A stretch of 64,000 nt of DNA from Enoplosus armatus. Lineage: Eukaryota > Chordata > Actinopteri > Centrarchiformes > Enoplosidae. The notes under the pieces are model-generated. The model searched no databases and had not been told where the DNA came from. It saw only the letters and a program-made list of their open reading frames with translations. Positions 51,801 through 63,800 of the stretch are shown piece after piece. Both the position numbers and the translations under genes were made by a program. How positions within the stretch are numbered: the stretch's first letter is position 1; each line of letters starts with the position of its first letter. The stretch covers positions 16,755,456 through 16,819,455 of the forward strand of contig NC_092182.1 in the NCBI RefSeq assembly GCF_043641665.1. The letters are read 5' to 3'.

Positions 51801-54800
51801 AATTCAGTTGTTCCTGTGGGTGTTACCATCGTAGCCGAGGTGGATTGTTGCTCTGTGGATTGTTGCTCTGTGGCTGAGGACATAATTGTTGTAGATGTTT
51901 CCTGGCTTGTTAATGGAACCAGAGTTGTAGTGGTACTTGATGGTGTTGTTTCAGTCTCGTCTTCAGGAGTTGTTTGAGTGAAATGAGTAGTCATTGGAGT
52001 GATGGTAGATTGTGAACTTGGTGAGACATCTGTATTTGTGGAAGAACTGATGGTTGTTGTGGGATGATCAGTGTTGCTAGATATTGTTACTCCAGTTGTG
52101 GTGAACATTGAGATTGAGGCTGTCAATTCAGTTGTTCCTGTGGGTGTTACCATCGCAGCCGATGTAGATTGTACCTCTGTTGGTGAGGACATCATTGTGG
52201 TAGATGTTTCCTCGCTTGTCAATGGAACCTGAGTTGTGTTGGTACTTGATGGTGTTGTTTCAGGTATGTGTTCAGGAGTTGTTTGAGTGAAATCAGTAGT
52301 CATTGGACTGATTGTAGACCGTGAACTTGGTGAGACCTCTGTATTTGTGGAAGAACTGATTGTTGTTGTGGGATGATCAGTGTTGGCGGTTATTGTTACT
52401 CCAGTTGTGGTCAACATTGAGGTTGAGGCTGTCAATTCAGTTGTTCCTGTGCGTGTTACTATCGTAGCCGAGGTGGATTGTTGTTCTGTTGGTGAGGACA
52501 TCATTGTTGTAGATGTTTCCTGGCTTGTTAATGGAACCTGAGTTGTGCTGGTACTTGATGGTGTTGTTTCTGTTATGTGTTCAGGAGTTGTTTGAGTGAA
52601 ATGAGTAGTCATTGGATTGATTGTAGATTGTGAACTTGGTGAGACCTCTGCATTTGTGGAAGAACTGATGGTTGTTGTGGGATGATCAGTGTTGGTGGAT
52701 ATTGTTACTCCAGTTGTGGTGAACATTGAGGTTGAGGCTGTCAATTCAGTTGTTCCTGTGGGTATTAACATCGTAGCTGAGGTGGATTGTTGCTCTGTTG
52801 GTGAGGACATCATTGTTGTAGATGTTTCCTTGCTTGTTAATGGAACCTGAGTTTTGCTGGTACTTGATGGTGTTGTTTCAGTCTCGTCTTCAGGAGTTGT
52901 TTGAGTGAAATGAGTAGTCATTAGAGTCAGTGTAGATTGTGAACCTGGTGAGACCTCTGTATTTGAGGACGAACTGATGGTTGTTGTGGGATGATCAGTG
53001 TGGGTGGTTATTGTTACTCCAGTTGTGGTCAACATTGAGGTTGAGGCTGTCAATTCAGTTGTTCCTGTGGGTGTTACCATCGTAGCTGAGGTGGATTGTT
53101 GCTCTGTTGGTGAGGACATCATTGTTGTAGATGTTTCCTGGCTTGTTAGTGGAAGCTCAGTTGTGCTGGTACTTGATGGTGTTGTTTCAGTCTCGTCTTC
53201 AGGAGTTGTTTGAGTGAAATGAGTAGTCATTAGAGTCAGTGTAGATTGTGAACCTGGTGAGACCTCTGTATTTGAGGACGAACTGATGGTTGTTGTGGGA
53301 TGATCAGTGTGGGTGGTTATTGTTACTCCAGTTGTGGTCAACATTGAGGTTGAGGCTGTCAATTCAGTTGTTCCTGTGGGTGTTAACATCGTAGCTGAGG
53401 TGGATTGTTGCTCTGTTGGTGAGGACATCATTGTTGTAGATGTTTCCTGGCTTGTTAGTGGAAGCTCAGTTGTGCTGGTACTTGATGGTGTTGTTTCAGT
53501 CTCGTCTTCAGGAGTTGTTTGAGTGAAATGAGTAGTCATTAGAGTCAGTGTAGATTGTGAACTTGGTGAGACCTCTGTATCTGTGGAAGAACTAATGGTT
53601 GTTGTGGGATGATCAGTGTTGGTGGTTATTGTTACTCCAGTTGTGGAGAACATTGAGGTTGAGGCAGTCAATTCAGTTGTTCCTGTGGGTGTTACCATCG
53701 TAGCCGAGGTGGATTGTTGCTCTGTGGATTGGTGCTCTGTGGCAGAGGACATCATTGTTGTAGATGTTTCCTGGCTTGTTAATGGAACCAGAGTTGTAGT
53801 GGTACTTGATGGTGTTGTTTCAGTCTCGTCTTCAGGAGTTGTTTGAGAGAAATGAGTAGTCATTGGAGTGATGGTAGATTGTGAACTTGGTGAGACATCT
53901 GTATTTGTGGAAGAACTGATGGTTGTTGTGGGATGATCAGTGTTGCTAGATATTGTTACTCCAGTTGTGGTGAACATTGAGGTTGAGGCTGTCAATTCAG
54001 TTGTTCCTGTGGGTGTTACCATCGCAGCCGATGTAGATTGTAGCTCTGTTGGTGAGGACATCATTGTGGTAGATGTTTCCTGGCTTGTCAATGGAACCTG
54101 AGTTGTGTTGGTACATGATCGTGTTGTTTCAGGTATGTGTTCAGGAGTTGTTTGAGTGAAATCAGTAGTCATTGGACTGATTGTAGACCGTGAACTTGGT
54201 GAGACCTCTGTATTTGTGGAAGAACTGATCGTTGTTGTGGGATGATCAGTGTTGGTGGTTATTGTTACTCCAGTTGTGGTCAACATTGAGGTTGAGGCTG
54301 TCAATTCAGTTGTTCCTGTGGGTGTTACTATCGTAGCCGAGGTGGATTGTTGCTCTGTTGTTGAGGACATCATTGTTGTAGATGTTTCCTGGCTTGTTAG
54401 TGGAAGCTCAGTTGTGCTGGTACTTGATGGTGTTGTTTCAGTTATGTGTTCAGGAGTTGTTTGAGTGAAATGAGTAGTCATTGGAGTGAGTGTAGATTGT
54501 GAACTTGGTGAGACCTCTGCATTTGTGGAAGAACTGATGGTTGTTGTGGGATGATCAGTGTTGGTGGATATTGTTACTCCAGTTGTGGTGAACATTGAGG
54601 TTGAGGCTGTCAATTCAGTTGTTCCTGTGGGTATTAACATCGTAGCTGAGGTGGATTGTTGCTCTGTTGGTGAGGACATCATTGTTGTAGATGTTTCCTT
54701 GCTTGTTAATGGAACCTGAGTTGTGCTGGTACTTGATGGTGTTGTTTCAGTCTCGTCTTCAGGAGTTGTTTGAGTGAAATGAGTAGTCATTAGAGTCAGT

Positions 54801-57800
54801 GTAGATTGTGAACTTGGTGAGACCTCTGTATTTGAGGACGAAATGATGGTTGTTGTGGGATGATCAGTGTTGGTGGTTATTGTTAATCCAGTTGTTGTCA
54901 ACATTGAGGTTGAGGCTGTCAATTCAGTTGTTCCTGTGGGTGTTACTATTGTATCCGAGGTGGATTGTTGCTCTGTTGGTGAGGACATCATTGTTGTAGA
55001 TGTTTCCTGGCTTGTTAATGGAACCTGAGTTGTGCTGGTACTTGATGGTGTTGTTTCAGTCTCGTCTTCAGGAGTTGTTTGAGTGAAATGAGTAGTCATT
55101 GGAGTGATGGTAGATTGTGAACTTGGTGAGACATCTGTATTTGTGGAAGAACTGATGGTTGTTGTGGGATGATCAGTGTTGGTAGATATTGTTACTCCAG
55201 TTGTGGTGAACATTGAGGTTGAGGCTGTCAATTCAGTTGTTCCTGTGGGTGTTACTATCGTAGCCGAGGTGGATTGTTGCTCTGTTGGTGAGGACATCAT
55301 TGTTGTAGATGTTTCCTGGCTTGTTAGTGGAAGCTCAGTTGTGCTGGTACTTGATGGTGTTGTTTCAGTTATGTGTTCAGGAGTTGTTTGAGTGAAATGA
55401 GTAGTCATTGGAGTGAGTGTAGATTGTGAACTTGGTGAGACCTCTGTATTTGTGGAAGAACTCATGGTTGTTGTGGGATGATCAGTGTTGGTGGATATTG
55501 TTACTCCAGTTGTGGTGAACATTGAGGTTGAGGCTGTCAATTCAGTTGTTCCTGTGGGTGTTAACATCGTAGCCGAGGTGGATTGTTGCTCTGTTGGTGA
55601 GGACATCATTGTTGTAGATGTTTCCTGGCTTGTTAATGGAACCTGAGTTGTGCTGGTACTTGATGGTGTTGTTTCAGTCTGGTCTTCAGGAGTTGTTTGA
55701 GTGAAATGAGTAGTCATTGGAGTGATGGTAGATTGTGAAGTTGGTGAGACATCTGTATTTGTGGAAGAAATGATGGTTGTTGTGGGATGATCAGTGTTGG
55801 TAGATATTGTTACTCCAGTTGTGGTGAACATTGAGGTTGAGGCTGTCAATTCAGTTGTTCCTGTGGGTGTTACTATCGTAGCCGAGGTGGATTGTTGCTC
55901 TGTTGGTGAGGACATCATTGTTGTAGATGTTTCCTGGCTTGTTAGTGGAAGCTCAGTTGTGCTGGTACTTGATGGTGTTGTTTCAGTTATGTGTTCAGGA
56001 GTTGTTTGAGTGAAACGAGTAGTCATTGGAGTGATTGTAGATTGTGAACTTGGTGAGACCTCTGCATTTGTGGAAGAACTGATGGTTGTTGTGGGATGAT
56101 CAGTGTTGGTGGATATTGTTACTCCAGTTGTGGAGAACACTGAGGTTGAGGCTGTCAATTCAGTTGTTCCTGTGGGTGTTAACATCGTAGCTGAGGTGGA
56201 TTGTTGCTCTGTTGGTGAGGACATCATTGTTGTAGATGTTTCCTGGCTTGTTAATGGAACCTGAGTCGTGCTGGTACTTGATGGTGTTGTTTCAGTCTCG
56301 TCTTCAGGAGTTGTTTGAGTGAAATGAGTAGTCATTAGAGTCAGTGTAGATTGTGAACTTGGTGAGACCTCTGTATTTGTGGAAGAACTGATGGTTGTTG
56401 TGGGATGATCAGTGTGGGTGATTATTGTTACTCCAGTTGTTGAGAACATTGAGGTTGAGGCAGTCAATTCAGTTGTTCCTGTGGGTGTTACCATCGTAGC
56501 CGAGGTGGATTGTTGCTCTGTGGATTGTTGCTCTGTGGCTGAGGACATAATTGTTGTAGATGTTACCTGGCTTGTTAATGGAACCAGAGTTGTAGTGGTA
56601 CTTGATGGTGTTGTTTCAGTCTCGTCTTCAGGAGTTGTTTGAGTGAAATGAGTAGTCATTGGAGTGATGGTAGATTGTGAACTTGGTGAGACATCTGTAT
56701 TTGTGGAAGAAATGATGGTTGTTGTGGGATGATCAGTGTTGGTAGATATTGTTACTCCAGTTGTGGTGAACATTGAGGTTGAGGCTGTCAATTCAGTTGT
56801 TCCTGTGGGTGTTACTATCGTAGCCGAGGTGGATTGTTGCTCTGTTGGTGAGGACATCATTGTTGTAGATGTTTCCTGGCTTGTTAATGGAACCTGAGTT
56901 GTGCTGGTACTTGATGGTGTTGTTTCAGTCTGGTCTTCAGGAGTTGTTTGAGTGAAATGAGTAGTCATTGGAGTGATGGTAGATTGTGAACTTGGTGAGA
57001 CATCTGTATCTGTGGAAGAAATGATGGTTGTTGTGGGATGATCAGTGTTGGTAGATATTGTTACTCCAGTTGTGGTGAACATTGAGGTTGAGGCTGTCAA
57101 TTCAGTTGTTCCTGTGGGTGTTACTATCGTAGCCGAGGTGGATTGTTGCTCTGTTGGTGAGGACATCATTGTTGTAGATGTTTCCTGGCTTGTTAGTGGA
57201 AGCTCAGTTGTGCTGGTACTTGATGGTGTTGTTTCAGTTATGTGTTCAGGAGTTGTTTGAGTGAAACGAGTAGTCATTGGAGTGATTGTAGATTGTGAAC
57301 TTGGTGAGACCTCTGCATTTGTGGAAGAACTGATGGTTGTTGTGGGATGATCAGTGTTGGTGGATATTGTTACTCCAGTTGTGGAGAACACTGAGGTTGA
57401 GGCTGTCAATTCAGTTGTTCCTGTGGGTGTTAACATCGTAGCTGAGGTGGATTGTTGCTCTGTTGGTGAGGACATCATTGTTGTAGATGTTTCCTGGCTT
57501 GTTAATGGAACCTGAGTCGTGCTGGTACTTGATGGTGTTGTTTCAGTCTCGTCTTCAGGAGTTGTTTGAGTGAAATGAGTAGTCATTAGAGTCAGTGTAG
57601 ATTGTGAACTTGGTGAGACCTCTGTATTTGTGGAAGAACTGATGGTTGTTGTGGGATGATCAGTGTGGGTGATTATTGTTACTCCAGTTGTGGAGAACAT
57701 TGAGGTTGAGGCAGTCAATTCAGTTGTTCCTGTGGGTGTTACCATCGTAGCCGAGGTGGATTGTTGCTCTGTGGATTGTTGCTCTGTGGCTGAGGACATA

Positions 57801-60800
57801 ATTGTTGTAGATGTTTCCTGGCTTGTTAATGGAACCAGAGTTGTAGTGGTACTTGATGGTGTTGTTTCAGTCTCGTCTTCAGGAGTTGTTTGAGTGAAAT
57901 GAGTAGTCATTGGAGTGATGGTAGATTGTGAACTTGGTGAGACCTCTGTATTTGTGGAAGAACTCATGGTTGTTGTGGGATGATCAGTGTTGGTGGATAT
58001 TGTTACTCCAGTTGTGGTGAACATTGAGGTTGAGGCTGTCAATTCAGTTGTTCCTGTGGGTGTTAACATCGTAGCCGAGGTGGATTGTTGCTCTGTTGGT
58101 GAGGACATCATTGTTGTAGATGTTTCCTGGCTTGTTAATGGAACCTGAGTTGTGCTGGTACTTGATGGTGTTGTTTCAGTCTGGTCTTCAGGAGTTGTTT
58201 GAGTGAAATGAGTAGTCATTGGAGTGATGGTAGATTGTGAACTTGGTGAGACATCTGTATTTGTGGAAGAAATGATGGTTGTTGTGGGATGATCAGTGTT
58301 GGTAGATATTGTTACTCCAGTTGTGGTGAACATTGAGGTTGAGGCTGTCAATTCAGTTGTTCCTGTGGGTGTTACTATCGTAGCCGAGGTGGATTGTTGC
58401 TCTGTTGGTGAGGACATCATTGTTGTAGATGTTTCCTGGCTTGTTAGTGGAAGCTCAGTTGTGCTGGTACTTGATGGTGTTGTTTCAGTTATGTGTTCAG
58501 GAGTTGTTTGAGTGAAACGAGTAGTCATTGGAGTGATTGTAGATTGTGAACTTGGTGAGACCTCTGCATTTGTGGAAGAACTGATGGTTGTTGTGGGATG
58601 ATCAGTGTTGGTGGATATTGTTACTCCAGTTGTGGAGAACACTGAGGTTGAGGCTGTCAATTCAGTTGTTCCTGTGGGTGTTAACATCGTAGCTGAGGTG
58701 GATTGTTGCTCTGTTGGTGAGGACATCATTGTTGTAGATGTTTCCTGGCTTGTTAATGGAACCTGAGTCGTGCTGGTACTTGATGGTGTTGTTTCAGTCT
58801 CGTCTTCAGGAGTTGTTTGAGTGAAATGAGTAGTCATTAGAGTCAGTGTAGATTGTGAACTTGGTGAGACCTCTGTATTTGTGGAAGAACTGATGGTTGT
58901 TGTGGGATGATCAGTGTGGGTGATTATTGTTACTCCAGTTGTGGAGAACATTGAGGTTGAGGCAGTCAATTCAGTTGTTCCTGTGGGTGTTACCATCGTA
59001 GCCGAGGTGGATTGTTGCTCTGTGGATTGTTGCTCTGTGGCTGAGGACATAATTGTTGTAGATGTTTCCTGGCTTGTTAATGGAACCAGAGTTGTAGTGG
59101 TACTTGATGGTGTTGTTTCAGTCTCGTCTTCAGGAGTTGTTTGAGTGAAATGAGTAGTCATTGGAGTGATGGTAGATTGTGAACTTGGTGAGACATCTGT
59201 ATTTGTGGAAGAAATGATGGTTGTTGTGGGATGATCAGTGTTGCTAGACATTGTTACTCCAGTTGTGGTGAACATTGAGATTGAGGCTGTCAATTCAGTT
59301 GTTCCTGTGGGTGTTACCATCGCAGCCGATGTAGATTGTAGCTCTGTTGGTGAGGACATCATTGTGGTAGATGTTTCCTCGCTTGTCAATGGAACCTGAG
59401 TTGTGTTGGTACTTGATGGTGTTGTTTCAGGTATGTGTTCAGGAGTTGTTTGAGTGAAATCAGTAGTCATTGGACTGATTGTATACCGTGAACTTGGTGA
59501 GACCTCTGTATTTGTGGAAGAACTGATTGTTGTTGTGGGATGATCAGTGTTGGCGGTTATTGTTACTCCAGTTGTAGTCAACATTGAGGTTGAGGTTGTC
59601 AATTCAGTTGTTCCTGTGCGTGTTACTATCGTAGCCGAGGTGGATTGTTGCTCTGTTGGTGAGGACATCATTGTTGTAGATGTTTCCTGGCTTGTTAATG
59701 GAACCTGAGTTGTGCTGGTACTTGATGGTGTTGTTTCAGTTATGTGTTCAGGAGTTGTTTGAGTGAAATGAGTAGTCATTGGATTGATTGTAGATTGTGA
59801 ACTTGGTGAGACCTCTGCATTTGTGGAAGAACTGATGGTTGTTGTGGGATGATCAGTGTTGGTGGATATTGTTACTCCAGTTGTGGTGAACATTGAGGTT
59901 GAGGCTGTCAATTCAGTTGTTCCTGTGGGTATTAACATCGTAGCTGAGGTGGATTGTTGCTCTGTTGGTGAGGACATCATTGTTGTAGATGTTTCCTTGC
60001 TTGTTAATGGAACCTGAGTTGTGCTGGTACTTGATGGTGTTGTTTCAGTCTCGTCTTCAGGAGTTGTTTGAGTGAAATGAGTAGTCATTAGAGTCAGTGT
60101 AGATTGTGAACCTGGTGAGACCTCTGTATTTGAGGACGAACTGATGGTTGTTGTGGGATGATCAGTGTGGGTGGTTATTGTTACTCCAGTTGTGGTGAAC
60201 ATTGAGGTTGAGGCTGTCAATTCAGTTGTTCCTGTGGGTGTTACTATCGTAGCCGAGGTGGATTGTTGCTCTGTTGTTGAGGACATCATTGTTGTAGATG
60301 TTTCCTTGCTTGTTAGTGGAAGCTCAGTTGTGCTGGTACTTGATGGTGTTGTTTCAGTTATGTGTTCAGGAGTTGTTTGAGTGAAATGAGTAGTCATTGG
60401 AGTGAGTGTAGATTGTGAACTTGGTGAGACCTCTGTATCTGTGGAAGAACTGATGGTTGTTGTGGGATGATCAGTGTGGGTGGTTATTGTTACTCCAGTT
60501 GTGGTAAACATTGAGGTTGAGGCTGTCAGTTCAGTTGTTCCTGTGGGTGTTAACATCGTAGCCGAGGTGGATTGTTGCTCTGTTGGTGAGGACATCATTG
60601 TTGTAGATGTTTCCTGGCTTGTTAATGGAACCTGAGTTGTGCTGGTACTTGATGGTGTTGTTTCAGTCTCGTCTTCAGGAGTTATTTGAGTGAAATGAGT
60701 AGTCATTAGAGTCAGTGTAGATTGTGAACTTGGTGAGACCTCTGTATTTGTGGAAGAACTGATGGTTGTTGTGGGATGATCAGTGTTGGTGGATATTGTT

Positions 60801-63800
60801 ACTCCAGTTGTGGTCAACATTGAGGTTGAGGCTGTCAGTTCAGTTGTTCCTGTGGGTGTTAACATCGTAGCCGAGGTGGATTGTTGCTCTGTTGGTGAGG
60901 ACATCATTGTTGTAGATGTTTCCTGGCTTGTTAATGGAAGCTCAGTTGTGCTGGTAGTTGATGGTGTTGTTTCAGTCTCGTCTTCAGGAGTTGTTTGAGT
61001 GAAATGAGTAGTCATTAGAGTCAGTGTAGATTGTGAACTTGGTGAGACCTCTGTATTTGTGGAAGAACTGATGGTTGTTGTGGGATGATCAGTGTTGATG
61101 ATTATTGTTACTCCAGTTGTTGAGAACATTGAGGTTGAGGCAGTCAATTCAGTTGTTCCTGTGGGTGTTACCATCGTAGCCGAGGTGGATTGTTGCTCTG
61201 TGGATTGTTGCTCTGTGGCTGAGGACATAATTGTTGTAGATGTTTCCTGGCTTGTTAAAGGAACCAGAGTTGTAGTTGTACTTGATGGTGTTGTTTCAGT
61301 CTCGTCTTCAGGAGTTGTTTGAGTGAAATGAGTAGTCATTGGAGTGATGGTAGATTGTGAACTTGGTGAGACATCTGTATTTGTGGAAGAACTGATGGTT
61401 GTTGTGGGATGATCAGTGTTGCTAGATATTGTTACTCCAGTTGTGGTGAACATTGAGATTGAGGATGTCAATTCAGTTGTTCCTGTGGGTGTTACCATCG
61501 CAGCCGATGTAGATTGTAGCTCTGTTGGTGAGGACATCATTGTTGTAGATGTTTCCTGGCTTGTCAATGGAACCTGAGTTGTGTTGGTACTTGATGGTGT
61601 TGTTTCAGGTATGTGTTCAGCAGTTGTTTGAGTGAAATCAGTAGTCATTGTACTGATTGTAGACCGTGAACTTGGTGAGACCTCTGTATTTGTGGAAGAA
61701 CTGATCGTTGTTGTGGGATGATCAGTGTTGGTGGTTATTGTTACTCCAGTTGTGGTCAACATTGAGGTTGAGGCTGTCAATTCAGTTGTTCCTGTGGGTT
61801 TTACTATCGTAGCCGAGGTGGATTGTTGCTCTGTTGGTGAGGACATCATTGTTGTAGATGTTTCCTGGCTTGTTAGTGGAAGCTCAGTTGTGCTGGTACT
61901 TGATGGTGTTGTTTCAGTTATGTGTTCAGGAGTTGTTTGAGTGAAATGAGTAGTCATTGGAGTGAGTGTAGATTGTGAACTTGGTGAGACCTCTGTATCT
62001 GTGGAAGAACTGATGGTTGTTGTGGGATGATCAGTGTGGGTGGTTATTGTTACTCCAGTTGTGGTCAACATTGAGGTTGAGGCTGTCAGTTCAGTTGTTC
62101 CTGTGGGTGTTAACATCGTAGCCGAGGTGGATTGTTGCTCTGTTGGTGAGGACATCATTGTTGTAGATGTTTCCTGGCTTGTTAATGGAAGCTCAGTTGT
62201 GATGGTAGTTGATGGTGTTGTTTCACTTATGTGTTCAGGAGTTGTTTGAGTGAAATGAGTAGTCATTGGAGTGATTGGAGATTGTGAACTTGGTGAGACC
62301 TCTGTATTTGTGGAAGAACTGATGGTTGTTGTGGGATGATCAGTGTTGGTGGATATTGTTACTCCAGTTGTGGTGAACATTGAGGTTGAGGCTGTCAATT
62401 CAGTTGTTCCTGTGGGTGTTAACATCGTAGCCGAGGTGGATTGTTGCTCTGTTGGTGAGGACATCATTGTTGTAGATGTTTCCTGGCTTGTTAGTGGAAG
62501 CTCAGTTGTGCTGGTACTTGATGGTGTTGTTTCAGTTATGTGTTCAGGAGTTGTTTGAGTGAAATGAGTAGTCATTGGAGTGAGTGTAGATTGTGAACTT
62601 GGTGAGACCTCTGTATCTGTGGAAGAACTGATGGTTGTTTTGGGATGATCAGTGTGGGTGGTTATTGTTACTCCAGTTGTGGTCAACATTGAGGTTGAGG
62701 CTGTCAGTTCAGTTGTTCCTGTGGGTGTTAACATCGTAGCCGAGGTGGATTGTTGCTCTGTTGGTGAGGACATCATTGTTGTAGATGTTTCCTGGCTTGT
62801 TAATGGAAGCTCAGTTGTGCTGGTAGTTGATGGTGTTGTTTCACTTATGTGTTCAGGAGTTGTTTGAGTGAAATGAGTAGTCATTGGAGTGATTGGAGAT
62901 TGTGAACTTGGTGAGACCTCTGTATTTGTGGAAGAACTGATGGTTGTTGTGGGATGATCAGTGTTGGTGGATATTGTTACTCCAGTTGTGGAGAACACTG
63001 AGGTTGAGGCTGTCAATTCAGTTGTTCCTGTGGGTGTTAACATCGTAGCTGAGGTGGATTGTTGCTCTGTTGGTGAGGACATCATTGTTGTAGATGTTTC
63101 CTGGCTTGTTAATGGAACCTGAGTCGTGCTGGTACTTGATGGTGTTGTTTCAGTCTCGTCTTCAGGAGTTGTTTGAGTGAAATGAGTAGTCATTAGAGTC
63201 AGTGTAGATTGTGAACTTGGTGAGACCTCTGTATTTGTGGAAGAACTGATGGTTGTTGTGGGATGATCAGTGTGGGTGATTATTGTTACTCCAGTTGTTG
63301 AGAACATTGAGGTTGAGGCAGTCAATTCAGTTGTTCCTGTGGGTGTTACCATCGTAGCCGAGGTGGATTGTTGCTCTGTGGATTGTTGCTCTGTGGCTGA
63401 GGACATAATTGTTGTAGATGTTTCCTGGCTTGTTAATGGAACCAGAGTTGTAGTGGTACTTGATGGTGTTGTTTCAGTCTCGTCTTCAGGAGTTGTTTGA
63501 GTGAAATGAGTAGTCATTGGAGTGATGGTAGATTGTGAACTTGGTGAGACATCTGTATTTGTGGAAGAAATGATGGTTGTTGTGGGATGATCAGTGTTGG
63601 TAGATATTGTTACTCCAGTTGTGGTGAACATTGAGGTTGAGGCTGTCAATTCAGTTGTTCCTGTGGATGTTACTATCGTAGCCGAGGTGGATTGTTGCTC
63701 TGTTGGTGAGGACATCATTGTTGTAGATGTTTCCTGGCTTGTTAATGGAACCTGAGTTGTGCTGGTACTTGATGGTGTTATTTCAGTCTGGTCTTCAGGA

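Noticed and set aside
42726..63500. About 34 regularly spaced + strand open frames of 71 or 76 codons opposite the mucin exon (starting MLVDIVTPVVVNIEVEAV and similar)
   Set aside because: They are the antisense shadow of the mucin repeat, one per unit subtype, start at a GTG in the same register, and end at the same TGA/TAG cluster. No independent support for translation.
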